DNA of 64,000 bases from DATJLY01 sp035604615 (GCA_035604615.1 DATNID010000020.1:62001-126000), one strand, 5' to 3'. Shown: positions 8,695 to 17,599, counted from the stretch's first letter. Translations and numbers: made by a program. Notes: a model not told the origin generated them from the sequence alone.

Positions 8695-8952
8695 ATGCCG
8701 TTGAAGCACTGGTGGCATTCGTGGCTGACCCGGCATTGGGACGACCAGGACTGGAACGGCTGGCCGGGAAACGCGCTGCGCATCGTCTATTTGACCGTGG
8801 CGATGCTGGCGACGCTTCTGGTCGCGCCGTCGATCCTGGCGGTGTTCCTGAACAGCTTCGCCCTGGGAATGGCGGTCTCGATCGTGGTGTTCGGCCTCTA
8901 TTCCTGGATCGTCGTCGGCCACTATCCGGAACCGCGGCCCGAGGATATGTGA
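8695..8952 (+). CDS. Small integral membrane protein of unknown function
   Basis: 85 residues. The Trp/His-rich N terminus (KHWWHSWLTRHWDDQDW) is followed by two predicted membrane spans, about residues 29-47 (RIVYLTVAMLATLLVAPSI) and 54-74 (NSFALGMAVSIVVFGLYSWI), and an acidic, Pro-rich tail. I do not recognise a family. It sits alone between two receptor genes on the same strand, with modest spacing on both sides. The amphipathic and membrane organisation and the G+C-rich third positions support a real gene. Function cannot be inferred. Confidence 0.6.
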   Translation: MPLKHWWHSWLTRHWDDQDWNGWPGNALRIVYLTVAMLATLLVAPSILAVFLNSFALGMAVSIVVFGLYSWIVVGHYPEPRPEDM

Positions 8953-9022
8953 CCGGGCACGATCTTCTCAGGACCGAGGCGCGGCGGTAGGGTTGCGCAG
9001 GTTCGCGGGGAGGGACCGGGTG

Positions 9023-10060
9023 ATGAACAAAAACACGATCGTGGGCGGCGCGCGGCGTTTCGCGCTGGCATTTTCCATGGCCGCTTCGCTGGCGGCGCCG
9101 TGGGCGGGGATTGCGTCGGCTGAGGACGCCAAGACCTTCACCATGAAGCTGGGCTCGCTCACCGCCAAGGACGAGGTCGAGCAGTGGATGCACAGTTTCG
9201 TCGCCGGGATCGAGCAGAAATCCGCAGGACGGCTCAAGGCCGAGATCTTCACTTCGGGCCAGCTCGGCAGCGCGGCGCGCGAGATCGAAGGGACGCAGTT
9301 CGGCTCGATCCAGGCCATCCTCATGCCGCCCGATTTCTTCTCCGGCATCGATGAGCGGTTCGAGGTCGGCAGCGCGCCCGGCACCTTCACAAGCTTCGAT
9401 CAGGCGAGCCGCGTCGTGTTCGATGCCGAGTTCCGCAAATCCTTCCTCGCGCTCGGCAACACCAAGGGGCTGGTCGGGCTCGGCCTCTTCGTCAACGCGC
9501 CCGTGACGATCCTGACCCGCAATCCGTCGCGCCATCTGGCGGATTTCCAGGGCCTCAAGATTCGCATCCTCAGCTCGGACTTCCAGATCGAGCAGATCAA
9601 GCGGCTGGGCGCGACGCCGGTGGCGATGTCGCTGGGCGACGTGGGGCCGGCGCTGCAGCAGGGCGCGATCGACGGCGCGCTCGCCTCGGTTCCGGCCTTC
9701 ACGCCGCAGCATTTCTACGACATCGCGAAATACATGACCGAGACCAGCCAGTATTACGTCCTCATCGTCGCCGAGATGAGCAAGAAGTGGTTCGACACGC
9801 TGCCCGAGGATTTGCAGAAGATGGTCCTGGCCGAGGCCGAGACCGCGTCGCGCGACATCATCCCGTGGCAGAAGCAGGACATGGACGCCCAGCGCAAGAC
9901 CTGGGTCGAGCATGGCGGCGAGCTCATTCAGCTTCCGCCTGCCGAGGAGGCCGAGCTGATGAAGCGCATGTCGACGATCGCCGACGACGTCGGCGCCAAG
10001 CGCCCCGCGATCAAGGAGATGTACGACCAGCTCAAGGCGGCGGTGAAGCGGAATCCGTGA
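9023..10060 (+). CDS. TRAP transporter substrate-binding protein (DctP family)
   Basis: A 345-residue extracytoplasmic TRAP receptor with a signal peptide (FALAFSMAASLAAPWAGIASA). DctP landmarks are IFTSGQLGSAAREIEGTQFG, the LADFQGLKIRIL strand that precedes the ligand arginine region, LGATPVAMSLGDVGPALQQG and GAIDGALAS. ATG 9023 is preceded by GGGGAGGG at a good distance; the frame opens at 8993. It resembles the DctP pair at 13552 and 14632 but is clearly more divergent. No DctQM genes adjoin it; the only ones in the window are at 15765-17583. It is convergent with ridA, with repeat copy B between. Confidence 0.88.
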   Translation: MNKNTIVGGARRFALAFSMAASLAAPWAGIASAEDAKTFTMKLGSLTAKDEVEQWMHSFVAGIEQKSAGRLKAEIFTSGQLGSAAREIEGTQFGSIQAILMPPDFFSGIDERFEVGSAPGTFTSFDQASRVVFDAEFRKSFLALGNTKGLVGLGLFVNAPVTILTRNPSRHLADFQGLKIRILSSDFQIEQIKRLGATPVAMSLGDVGPALQQGAIDGALASVPAFTPQHFYDIAKYMTETSQYYVLIVAEMSKKWFDTLPEDLQKMVLAEAETASRDIIPWQKQDMDAQRKTWVEHGGELIQLPPAEEAELMKRMSTIADDVGAKRPAIKEMYDQLKAAVKRNP

Positions 10061-10083
10061 TGGAAGCCGATTGCATGCCTGCC

Positions 10084-10180
10084 GTGCGTCCTTCGACTTC
10101 GCTCAGGATGAGGAAGAATCTTTATTGCACAAAAAACGGTCCTCACCCTGAGCGGAGCGCAGCGTAGTCGAAGGGCGCAC
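10084..10180. repeat. Intergenic palindromic repeat, copy B
   Basis: The left arm is GTGCGTCCTTCGACTTCGCT and on through CAGGATGAGG. The right arm CCTCACCCTGAGCGGAGCGC ends AGTCGAAGGGCGCAC. The AT-rich loop has CTTTATTGCACAAAAAA in place of the CTTTGTGG loop of copies A and C. It fills the gap between the convergent TRAP receptor and ridA and ends exactly one base before the ridA stop codon, so it could serve as a bidirectional transcription stop. Confidence 0.9.
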
Positions 10181-10576
10181 TTATGCCAGGACGGCGATCG
10201 CGCTGATCTCGATGAGCGCTTCGGGCGAGGTCATCTTGCACACTTCGACCATGGTCGAGGCCGGCGCCGGCGCGGAGAAGAACTCGCGCCGCACTTTGTG
10301 GATCGCCGGGAAGTGCTCCATGTTGCGGATGTAGACATCGACGCGGCAGATATCGTCCATGGTGCCGCCCGCGCTCTCGACCGCCGCGCGCAGATTCTCG
10401 CACACCTGACGCGTCTGGGCCTCGATGTCGCCGATCCCGGCCATGGTGCCGTCGGCGCGGCGCGCGGTCATGCCCGAGATGAAGACGAGGCGGCCCTTGG
10501 CCTCGATCATGGTCGCTTGCGAGAAATGGCCGCTCGGCCGGCTGATCTTGTCGGACGTAATTTGCTTCTTGGGCAT
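10181..10576 (-). CDS. RidA/YjgF/UK114 family enamine/imine deaminase
   Basis: 131 residues, the normal RidA size. Visible motifs include the N-terminal SRPSGHFSQATMIEAKGRLVFISG, the IEAQTRQVCENLRAAVESAG helix and the C-terminal STMVEVCKM...IEISAIAV strand with the conserved glutamate. Family members hydrolyse reactive enamines and imines released by PLP enzymes or by N-heterocycle breakdown. ATG 10576 follows AGGA at 9 bases. It is the downstream partner of the GMC oxidoreductase (26 bp gap). An oxidase producing an imine plus a RidA to hydrolyse it would be a sensible pairing, though the substrate is not known. Confidence 0.88.
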   Translation of the reverse strand: MPKKQITSDKISRPSGHFSQATMIEAKGRLVFISGMTARRADGTMAGIGDIEAQTRQVCENLRAAVESAGGTMDDICRVDVYIRNMEHFPAIHKVRREFFSAPAPASTMVEVCKMTSPEALIEISAIAVLA

Positions 10577-10602
10577 GGAGGTCGATCCTTTTTCGTTGAC
10601 GT

Positions 10603-12237
10603 TCAGACGTTGAGCGGGGCGAGCGGCGTGCGGCCGCGAATGAGGTCGGCCGCCTTCTCGGCGATCATGATCACCGGCGCGTTGATGTTGCCGCCCACCA
10701 GGTCGGGCATCACCGAGGCGTCGACCACGCGCAAGCCCTCGACGCCGCGGACGCGCAGCTCGGCATCGACCACCGCGTCGGGGTCCCCATCGCGCCCCAT
10801 CTTGCAGGTGCCGAGCGGGTGATGGACGGTGATGGCGGTGGCGCGGATATGGGCGTCGATCTCGGCATCGCTTTGACACGAGGGTCCGGGTGACACTTCG
10901 GCCGCCGCGAACGGCGCCAGCGGCGTCTGCATTCCGATCTCGCGCACCATCCGCACGCCGCGGCGCAGCACCGTCCAGTCCTTGTCCGTGGCGAGGAAAT
11001 TCTGGCGGATGCGCAGAGGCGCGCGCGGATCGCCCGACGCGAGCTCGAGCGCGCCGCGGCTTTCCGGCCGCAACAGCACGGCGCGGCAGGCGAACCCGTC
11101 GGCGAACGGCTTGACGAACGGCGCGAGATAGGGCGCGGCCGCCATTGGCGCGGCGTTGAAGAGGAGCTGGATGTCGGGCAGATTTGCCTCGGGTCCGCTC
11201 TTGAGGAACGCCATCACCCCGCCGGGCAGATCGTTGGCGATGCCCTCGCCGAAGAAATAGGTCCGGCCCAGCTCCCACGCGATGCGGTCGAGCCGCAGCT
11301 TGGCGTGAAGCGGCCCCGGCTCCTTGCGCGCATAGGCGACGGCGACCGAGATATGGTCCTGGAGATTGCGCCCGACGCCACGGAGCGGCACCGCCGCGTC
11401 GAGCCCGTGCGCGCTGAGCGCGTCGGGATCGCCGATCCCGGACAGCATCAGGAGCTGGGGCGAGTTGATGACGCCGCCGGCGACGATCACCTCGCGCTCC
11501 GCCCACGCGATCCTCGCCTCGCCGTTCGCCAGATATTCGACGCCTTCGGCGCGGTTTCGGTCGAGCATGATCCGCGTCGCCAGCGCGTTCACGACGACCG
11601 TGAGGTTCTTGCGCGCGAGCGCGGGCCGGAGATAGGCGACGGCGGCGCTGCACCGCCTGCCGTCGCGGATCGTCATCTGCCAGCGCGCGAAGCCTTCCTG
11701 CTGCGCGCCGTTGTAGTCGCTTGTCGCGGGATGGCCCGCGGCCTCTCCTGCCGCCGCGTAGGCCTCGACCAGCGGATCGCGAAAGCGCGTCGGCCGCGTG
11801 GTCAGCGGCCCCTCGCCGCCGCGAAATTCGTCGGCGCCCCCTTCCCAGCTCTCCTGGCGCCGGAAATAGGGCAGCACGTGGGCGTAAGACCAGCTCGCGA
11901 GGCCCGACGCCGCCCAGCGCTCGTAATCGCCGCGATGGCCGCGCACATAGGCCATGGCGTTGATCGAGGACGAGCCGCCGATCACCTTGCCGCGCGCGCA
12001 CTCGACCGCGCGCCCGTCCATGGTGGCCTCGGGCTCGGCGAAATACATCCAGTCGTCCATGCGGTTGAGCAGGATGCGGCCCCAGGCAAGCGGAATGCCG
12101 AGCCACGGATTGCGGTCCCAGCCGCCGGCCTCGAGCAGCAGCACCCGCGTGTTCGCGTCCTCGCTCAACCGGTTGGCGAGCGTGCAGCCGGCCGATCCCG
12201 CGCCGACGATGACGTAGTCGTAAGCCTCGCGCGCCAT
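10603..12237 (-). CDS. GMC-family FAD oxidoreductase (choline dehydrogenase-like)
   Basis: A 544-residue flavoprotein of the glucose-methanol-choline family. It begins with the FAD dinucleotide motif YDYVIVGAGSAGCTLANRL and has the signature-1 region GKVIGGSSSINAMAYVRG near residue 80. The C-terminal block HHPLGTCKMG carries the catalytic His, followed by DASVMPDLVGGNINAP. Substrates of the family are primary or secondary alcohols. The frame is open from 12454, but ATG 12237 puts the Rossmann motif at residue 8. It is co-directional with ridA and divergent from the second Rieske gene, with repeat copy C in the intergenic space. Confidence 0.9.
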   Translation of the reverse strand: MAREAYDYVIVGAGSAGCTLANRLSEDANTRVLLLEAGGWDRNPWLGIPLAWGRILLNRMDDWMYFAEPEATMDGRAVECARGKVIGGSSSINAMAYVRGHRGDYERWAASGLASWSYAHVLPYFRRQESWEGGADEFRGGEGPLTTRPTRFRDPLVEAYAAAGEAAGHPATSDYNGAQQEGFARWQMTIRDGRRCSAAVAYLRPALARKNLTVVVNALATRIMLDRNRAEGVEYLANGEARIAWAEREVIVAGGVINSPQLLMLSGIGDPDALSAHGLDAAVPLRGVGRNLQDHISVAVAYARKEPGPLHAKLRLDRIAWELGRTYFFGEGIANDLPGGVMAFLKSGPEANLPDIQLLFNAAPMAAAPYLAPFVKPFADGFACRAVLLRPESRGALELASGDPRAPLRIRQNFLATDKDWTVLRRGVRMVREIGMQTPLAPFAAAEVSPGPSCQSDAEIDAHIRATAITVHHPLGTCKMGRDGDPDAVVDAELRVRGVEGLRVVDASVMPDLVGGNINAPVIMIAEKAADLIRGRTPLAPLNV

Positions 12238-12330
12238 GGTCCCCGTCCCCCGCACATGCGACCCTGAACCGGCGCGGGCGCTGCGTCAACGCACCCGCCG
12301 CATTCGCATATGACGCTGCATCCGCACCCG

Positions 12331-12425
12331 GCGTCCTTCGACTACGCTCAGGATGAGGGAAATCCTTTGTGGCATAAAGAAAAGTCCTCATCCTGAGCGA
12401 AGCGAAGCGTAGTCGAAGGACGCAC
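12331..12425. repeat. Intergenic palindromic repeat, copy C
   Basis: The left arm is GCGTCCTTCGACTACGCTCA and on through GGATGAGG. The loop ATCCTTTGTGGCATAAAG is nearly that of copy A. The right arm CCTCATCCTGAGCGAAGCGA ends AGTCGAAGGACGCAC. It lies in the 270 bp between the divergent GMC and Rieske genes, so it sits in or near two promoters. Outside the repeat I see no gene or strong promoter in this gap. Confidence 0.9.
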
Positions 12426-12507
12426 GGCCGAATTCCCAGCCTGATACCGTTCAAACTTGTCAGCGCAACGACAGGGCCGTATCGTGCCGCCAGCGGGGAT
12501 GGGCCTG

Positions 12508-13530
12508 ATGTTCTTGCGCAACGGGTGGTATGCGGCGTGCTGGTCGAAGGACCTCGGGTCCCGGCCGGTCGCGCGCATTTTCCTGGGCGAGAAGGTGGCG
12601 CTGTTCCGCACCGAAGGCGGCGTCGCGGCGGCGCTCGAGGACCGCTGCTGCCACCGCGCGGCGCCGCTGTCGCGCGGCGAAGTGGTGGGCGATACGCTGC
12701 GCTGCGGCTATCACGGGCTGCGCTACGACGCCTCGGGCGCCTGCGTCGAGGTGCCGATCCAGCCCGCCATTCCGCCCGGCGCGCGGGTCAGGTCGTATCC
12801 CGTGCGCGAGCGTTGGAACGTGGTGTGGATCTGGATGGGCGATCCGGCGCGCGCCGACGACACGTCGCTGCCGCATCTGCCGTGGCTCGACAGCCCGGAC
12901 TGGACCGCGACGCCGGGCTATCTGCGGCTCGAGGCGAACGCGCAGCTCCTGGTCGACAATTTGCTCGATTTCACCCACGTCGCCTATCTCCACCGCGCCA
13001 CCATCGCCGGCGACCCACGCGAGGCGACCACGCCGTTGAAGACCGAACGGCTGGAGCGCGGCATCCGCGTCGGGCGTTGGATGATCGACGTCAATCCGCC
13101 GCCGCTCTTCGCCGCCGCCGGCGGCTTCAACGGCAAGGTCGACCGCTGGCAATGGGCGACGTGGCAGGCGCCCGGCACTGTCTATATCGATGTCGGCTGC
13201 GCCCGCCACGGCACCGGCGCGCCCCAGGGCGATCGCAGCCAGGGCATCTCGATCTGGTCGACCCACCTGGTCACGCCCGAGACCGAGACGAGCTGTCACT
13301 ACAATTTCGGCTTCGCGCGCAACTTCAAGCTCGGCGACCCGGAGATGTCGCGCCTGCTCTACGAAGGCTCGCGCGACACCTTCCTCGAGGACAAGGCGAT
13401 GCTCGAGGCGCAGCAGCAGAACCTCGCGGACGGCGGCATCGACGGGATGATCGACGTCAACTCCGACGCCGGCCAGCTCCAGGTGCGGCGCGCCCTCGAT
13501 GAATTGATCCGCGCCGAGCGCGCACACTGA
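12508..13530 (+). CDS. Rieske [2Fe-2S] oxygenase (VanA-type O-demethylase/hydroxylase catalytic subunit)
   Basis: About 340 residues. The start MFLRNGWYAACWSKDL is the usual VanA-family N terminus, so ATG 12508 is preferred over the TTG at 12457 or ATG 12499. Rieske ligands are Cys47-Cys-His49 and Cys66-Gly-Tyr-His69. The iron site is in NLLDFTHVAYLH, with His157 and His162. Vanillate demethylase-type enzymes remove methyl groups or hydroxylate aromatic acids using a separate reductase (VanB), which is absent here. It is followed 21 bp later by two tandem TRAP receptors and then DctQM, suggesting that the TRAP system imports its substrate. The second Rieske oxygenase in the window (5005) is a distant paralogue. 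Confidence 0.88.
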   Translation: MFLRNGWYAACWSKDLGSRPVARIFLGEKVALFRTEGGVAAALEDRCCHRAAPLSRGEVVGDTLRCGYHGLRYDASGACVEVPIQPAIPPGARVRSYPVRERWNVVWIWMGDPARADDTSLPHLPWLDSPDWTATPGYLRLEANAQLLVDNLLDFTHVAYLHRATIAGDPREATTPLKTERLERGIRVGRWMIDVNPPPLFAAAGGFNGKVDRWQWATWQAPGTVYIDVGCARHGTGAPQGDRSQGISIWSTHLVTPETETSCHYNFGFARNFKLGDPEMSRLLYEGSRDTFLEDKAMLEAQQQNLADGGIDGMIDVNSDAGQLQVRRALDELIRAERAH

Positions 13531-13551
13531 GAACCTTTGAGGGAGGATAAA

Positions 13552-14580
13552 ATGCAAAAAACCGGGATTCTAGCGACGGCCGCGCAGGCGGCGCTCATCG
13601 CGTGCGGATTGGGCGCGCTCAGCTCGCCGGCCGATGCCGCCGATGCCGACAAATCCTACGTGATGAAAATGGGCCTCGCGACGATCAACGACGCGCAGCA
13701 TCAATTCTGCAAGCTGTTCGTCGCCGCCGTCGAGAAGGATTCGGGCGGCCGCATCAAGGGCGAGATCTACCCGGCAAGCCAATTGGGCTCGATTCCGCGG
13801 CAGATCGAGGGTGTCCAGTTTGGCTCGATCCAAGCCTATATCGGCCCGCCCGAGTTCCTGGTCGGCGTCGACGAACGTTATGAAATCCCCTCCACGCCCG
13901 GCATGATCGACAGCATCGAGCAGGGCGCGCGGGTGACTGCCGACCCCGAGGTCAAGCGCATGATGTTCGCGCTGGGCGCGAATAAGGGCATCCACGGCGT
14001 CGCCATGTTCATCTCGCAGCCGTCGTCGGTGATCGCGAAGAGCGCGATCCGCCAGCTCGCCGATTTCAAGGGCAAGAAGCTGCGCGTCCTTGCGGCCGAC
14101 ATGCAGCAGGAGATGCTCAAGCGGCTTGGCGCGACGCCGGTCGCGATGACGCTCGCCGATGTCCTTCCGGGCATCCAGCAGGGCGCGATCGACGGCGCGG
14201 TCGCCGTGGTGACCGTCTACACGACGATGCAGTATGTCGACGCCGCGAAATACGTGACCGAGACCGGACAGCCGTTCATCTTCTCGATGGGCTTCATCAG
14301 CAAGAAATGGTACGACGCGCTGCCCGCCGATCTGCAAAAGATCATCGACGCAGACGCCGACAAGGCGGCGGGCGAAGCCAATACGTGGGAGCTGGACTTC
14401 TACGCCCAGCAGCGCAAGGCCTGGGTCGCCCATGGCGGCGAGCTCATCGCGCTCCCGCCTGACCAGCAGGCGGCGATGATGGACAAGCTCGCGAGCATCG
14501 GCGAGGACCTTACCAAGGCCAAGCCGGATGCCCACGAGACCTACAAGATCTTCGCCGCGGCGGCCAAGCGCGACAAGTAG
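13552..14580 (+). CDS. TRAP transporter substrate-binding protein (DctP family), first of a tandem pair
   Basis: A 342-residue receptor with a signal peptide ending near ADA. ATG 13552 has an excellent ribosome site, GGGAGGA, 4 bases upstream. It shares long identical runs with the next gene (for example EKDSGGRIKGEIYPASQLGS, and GAIDGAV), showing a recent tandem duplication. The arginine region (GKKLRVLAADMQQEMLKRLG) typical of DctP is present. The two copies differ in the ligand-side loops (AADMQQEML versus ASQFQEELI), so they may bind related but distinct carboxylates for the shared permease DctQM. Confidence 0.9.
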   Translation: MQKTGILATAAQAALIACGLGALSSPADAADADKSYVMKMGLATINDAQHQFCKLFVAAVEKDSGGRIKGEIYPASQLGSIPRQIEGVQFGSIQAYIGPPEFLVGVDERYEIPSTPGMIDSIEQGARVTADPEVKRMMFALGANKGIHGVAMFISQPSSVIAKSAIRQLADFKGKKLRVLAADMQQEMLKRLGATPVAMTLADVLPGIQQGAIDGAVAVVTVYTTMQYVDAAKYVTETGQPFIFSMGFISKKWYDALPADLQKIIDADADKAAGEANTWELDFYAQQRKAWVAHGGELIALPPDQQAAMMDKLASIGEDLTKAKPDAHETYKIFAAAAKRDK

Positions 14581-14586
14581 GGCAAC

Positions 14587-14608
14587 GCCGCCACCCTCTT
14601 GCGGCGGC
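14587..14608 (+). other. Hairpin between the tandem TRAP receptor genes
   Basis: GCCGCC, a 10-base loop, then GGCGGC, located 6 bases after the stop of the first receptor and before the ribosome site of the second. It has an AAAA run but no T-run. It may protect the upstream message or reduce read-through; this is inference. Confidence 0.4.
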
Positions 14609-14631
14609 AAAACGCGATCAGGGAGATCGAG

Positions 14632-15663
14632 ATGCGGTTGACCCAATTGTTCGTACGACGAGGCGCGGCCGCCTCATGTGCGCTGGTCCTGGGGCTCGCA
14701 GTCGCGGCCGGCCCCGCCGCGGGAGCGGACGAGAAATCCTATGTCATGAAAATGAGCACTGCCACGCTCAACGACGTGCAGCACGAGTGGATCAAGGAGT
14801 TCGTCGCGGCGGTCGAGAAGGATTCGGGCGGCCGCATCAAGGGCGAGATTTATCCGGCGAGCCAATTGGGCTCGATTCCGCGACAGATCGAGGGGACCCA
14901 GTTCGGCTCGATCCAAGGCTGGGTCGGTCCGCCCGAGTTCCTCGCCGGCATCGACCCGCGCTTCGAGATCATGTCCTCGCCCGGACTCGTCACGGGCATG
15001 GATCACGGGCGGCGCGTCGCCGCCGATCCCGCCATCCAGTCCATGATGCTGGGGCTCGGCGCCGACAAGGGTCTGCACGGCGTGGGGCTGTTCGCCTCGC
15101 AGCCCTCCGCCATGATCGCGCGCACCGCGATCCGCCATCTCGCGGACTTCAAAGGCAGGAAAATTCGCGTCCTCGCGTCGCAGTTCCAGGAGGAGCTCAT
15201 CTCGCGGTTCGGCGGCACGCCGGTGGCGATGACGCTCGGCGACGTGCTGCCGGCGATTCAGCAGGGCGCGATCGACGGCGCGGTCGGCGCGGTGCCGGTG
15301 TTCACCACGATGCAGTATTACGACGCCGCGAAATACATCACCGAGACCGGACAGCCCTTCATCTTCTCGATCGTCGTGACGAGCAAGAAATGGTATGACG
15401 GCCTGCCCCCCGACCTGCGCAAGATCATCGACGATGAGGGCGCGAAGACGGGCCTCGCGGTCGGGCCGTGGCAGCTCGATTTCTACGCCAAGCAACGCAA
15501 GCTGTGGACCGAAAAGGGCGGCGAGTTGATCGCCCTGCCGCCTGACGAACAGGCCTCGATGATGAAGACCCTGGCCAGCGTCGGCGGCGACCTTTCGAAG
15601 TCCAAGCCGGCTCTCGCCGAGGCCTACAAGACCTTGGTCGCATCCGTGACGCGGAACAAATAG
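14632..15663 (+). CDS. TRAP transporter substrate-binding protein (DctP family), second of a tandem pair
   Basis: 343 residues with a signal peptide ending GPAAGA. ATG 14632 follows GGGAGA at 5 bases; the frame opens at 14599. It is a duplicate of the preceding gene, with the same length, the same order of motifs, and EKDSGGRIKGEIYPASQLGS identical. The ligand arm reads GRKIRVLASQFQEELISRFG. It is separated from DctQ by about 100 bp holding a hairpin. Receptor genes of TRAP operons are commonly expressed more strongly than the permease, and the hairpin could produce that difference. Confidence 0.9.
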   Translation: MRLTQLFVRRGAAASCALVLGLAVAAGPAAGADEKSYVMKMSTATLNDVQHEWIKEFVAAVEKDSGGRIKGEIYPASQLGSIPRQIEGTQFGSIQGWVGPPEFLAGIDPRFEIMSSPGLVTGMDHGRRVAADPAIQSMMLGLGADKGLHGVGLFASQPSAMIARTAIRHLADFKGRKIRVLASQFQEELISRFGGTPVAMTLGDVLPAIQQGAIDGAVGAVPVFTTMQYYDAAKYITETGQPFIFSIVVTSKKWYDGLPPDLRKIIDDEGAKTGLAVGPWQLDFYAKQRKLWTEKGGELIALPPDEQASMMKTLASVGGDLSKSKPALAEAYKTLVASVTRNK

Positions 15664-15673
15664 GCGTGATAGG

Positions 15674-15704
15674 CCCGCGCGGCTCTCGAGCGCGCTTGCG
15701 CGGG
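15674..15704 (+). terminator. Possible intra-operon hairpin (attenuator/processing site) upstream of dctQ-like gene
   Basis: Inverted repeat CCCGCGC ... GCGCGGG with a 17-base interior, starting 10 bases after the second receptor stop. It lacks a T-tract, so it is not a classical terminator. It could stabilise the receptor mRNA or attenuate transcription into the permease genes. Confidence 0.4.
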
Positions 15705-15764
15705 GGGCGGCAAACGTCTATTCGGTTGCGTCCGGGTGCGTAACGGAGCCGGGGGGCTGCGTCG

Positions 15765-16295
15765 ATGGCCGACAAGATCCTGCGCGTGGTTAACGCGCTT
15801 TTGGCGATCACCCGCACCGTCGCGGCGGTGCTGCTCGTCCTCAGCGTGATCATCAACTTCGCCAACATCATCGGCCGGTACTTCTTCAGCGTGTCGATCT
15901 CGTGGGCCGAGGAGAGCATGCTCTTCCTCATGGTCGGCGTGGTCTTTTTCGGCTGTGGCTCGGTGTCGTGGACGAACCGGCACATCCGCATGGACGTGCT
16001 CGTCAACATGATGCCCACCCAAATCCGCAAGTTGTTCGAATTGCTGTCGGATCTGGTCTTTATCGCGACCGCGGTCGCGATCACGATCTTCGCCTGGCCG
16101 GTGATCATGGATCTCGCCGCCTTCGACGAGCGCAGCCAGGCGGCAAATTTCCCGCTCGTCATCCCCCAGTCGTTGATCCCGATCGGGCTCAGCTTCATGG
16201 CCGCCATGGTCGCAGTCCGGCTCCTGATGCGGAGCCGGCTGGCCGCGCCCGTACGGCCGGCACAGCTGGCGGCGCCGAAGGCGCCGGGGGACTGA
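15765..16295 (+). CDS. TRAP transporter small permease subunit (DctQ family)
   Basis: A 176-residue membrane protein with four hydrophobic segments, the DctQ plan, at roughly 11-33, 50-70, 90-113 and 135-150. The ISWAEESMLFLMVGVVFFG stretch, with its Trp-Ala-Glu-Glu motif in helix 2, is typical of DctQ. It pairs with the large permease, whose GTG start is 7 bp downstream, to form the inner-membrane part of a Na+-driven TRAP importer. With the tandem DctP receptors upstream and the enamidase-like amidohydrolase downstream, it belongs to a transport-and-hydrolysis operon. Confidence 0.9.
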   Translation: MADKILRVVNALLAITRTVAAVLLVLSVIINFANIIGRYFFSVSISWAEESMLFLMVGVVFFGCGSVSWTNRHIRMDVLVNMMPTQIRKLFELLSDLVFIATAVAITIFAWPVIMDLAAFDERSQAANFPLVIPQSLIPIGLSFMAAMVAVRLLMRSRLAAPVRPAQLAAPKAPGD

Positions 16296-16302
16296 CCCGA
16301 CC

Positions 16303-17583
16303 GTGACCGGCTATCTCGTCTATTTCGGCCTACCGGTGGTGCTGCTGAGCATCGGGTTCCCCGTGTTCCTCATCCTGCTCGTCACCTCGCTGGTCGCCGT
16401 CATCTTCCTCGCCGACGTGCCGATGGAGACGATCCAGACCTACATGTTCGGCAGTCTCGACAATTTCCCGCTGCTCGCCGTTCCGTTTTTCGTGCTGGCG
16501 GGCGAGTTCATGGCGCAAGGCGGCATCGCGCGGCGCGTCATCGCCTGGGTGATGTCGATGATCGGCGGCGTGCGCGGCTCGCTCGCGGTGACGACGGTCG
16601 CGGCCTCGGAACTGTTCGGCGCGATGTCGCACACCGCGGTCGGCACGGTCATCGCCATGGGCCGGATGATCTATCCCTCGCTGCGCGACAACGGCTACAA
16701 CGACCGCTTCGCGGTGGGGCTGGTCGCGTCCTCGGGCGCCATCGCGGTCGTCATTCCGCCCTCGATCGCCATGATCCTCTATTCGATGTCGGCGCAGCAA
16801 TCGGCCGTGTTCCTGTTCACCGCCGGCATCCTGCCGAGCCTCCTCATCGGCGTGGTCGACGCCGCCTACGTCATGGGTTACGCGCGCTTCAAGGGGGTGC
16901 CGCTGGCGGCGCGCGCGAACTGGGTGAACATCTGGATCACGACCAAGGAGGCGAGCTGGTCGATCGGCACGCTCGTGGTGATCTTCGGCGGCATTTATGG
17001 CGGCATCTTCACCCCGACCGAGGCGGCGGGCGTCGCCGTCGTCTATTCGGTGTTCGTGACCATGTGCATCTATCGCGAGGTCGGGTTCGCCGATCTGTGG
17101 CGCATCCTCACCAGCGCGGCCTTCCTCAACTCGCAGATCCTGATCATCGTCACCTCGGCGGGAATCTATTCCTGGCTGCTGACCACGAGCGGCATCCCGC
17201 AGCAGATCGTCCATGCCATGAACGCGATGCAGCTGCGGCCGTGGGAAATGCTGCTGATGATCAATGTCGGGCTGCTGCTGGCGGGGAGCTTTCTCGAGCC
17301 CGCGCCGGCGATCCTGATCCTGACCCCGCTGCTGCTGCCGATCGTCGTGGCGGAGGGCGTCAATCCCATCCATTTCGGCATCATCATGGCGGTCAATCTC
17401 AGCATCGGCATGTACACGCCGCCCTTCGGCCTCAACCTGTTCACGTCGCAGGCGGTGTTCAACTCGCCGATCGGCCGCATCTATGCCGGCGTGCTGCCGT
17501 TCGTGGCGATCAATTTCGCGACCCTCATGGTCATCACCTACGTGCCCTCGATCTCGATGGTCCTCCTGGGATCGCGGCACTAG
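16303..17583 (+). CDS. TRAP transporter large permease subunit (DctM family)
   Basis: A 426-residue multi-spanning permease starting at GTG 16303. DctM family strings include the FPLLAVPFFVLAGEFMAQGG block, TAVGTVIAMGRMIYPSLRDNGY, VASSGAIAVVIPPSIAMILYS (the conserved IPPS loop), GIFTPTEAAGVAVVYS and the C-terminal LSIGMYTPPFGLNLF. It provides the transport channel for substrates delivered by the DctP receptors. It is followed at 16 bp by the enamidase-like gene, which has a strong ribosome site, so all are probably one operon from 12508 or 13552 to 18790. Confidence 0.93.
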   Translation: MTGYLVYFGLPVVLLSIGFPVFLILLVTSLVAVIFLADVPMETIQTYMFGSLDNFPLLAVPFFVLAGEFMAQGGIARRVIAWVMSMIGGVRGSLAVTTVAASELFGAMSHTAVGTVIAMGRMIYPSLRDNGYNDRFAVGLVASSGAIAVVIPPSIAMILYSMSAQQSAVFLFTAGILPSLLIGVVDAAYVMGYARFKGVPLAARANWVNIWITTKEASWSIGTLVVIFGGIYGGIFTPTEAAGVAVVYSVFVTMCIYREVGFADLWRILTSAAFLNSQILIIVTSAGIYSWLLTTSGIPQQIVHAMNAMQLRPWEMLLMINVGLLLAGSFLEPAPAILILTPLLLPIVVAEGVNPIHFGIIMAVNLSIGMYTPPFGLNLFTSQAVFNSPIGRIYAGVLPFVAINFATLMVITYVPSISMVLLGSRH

Positions 17584-17599
17584 CGCGAAGGAGGAACCG

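Noticed and set aside
10181..12454. One long minus-strand frame apparently fusing ridA to an upstream protein
   Set aside because: Only the last 131 codons are RidA; the rest is out of frame with the GMC gene and antisense-like. A start with a ribosome site exists at 10576.
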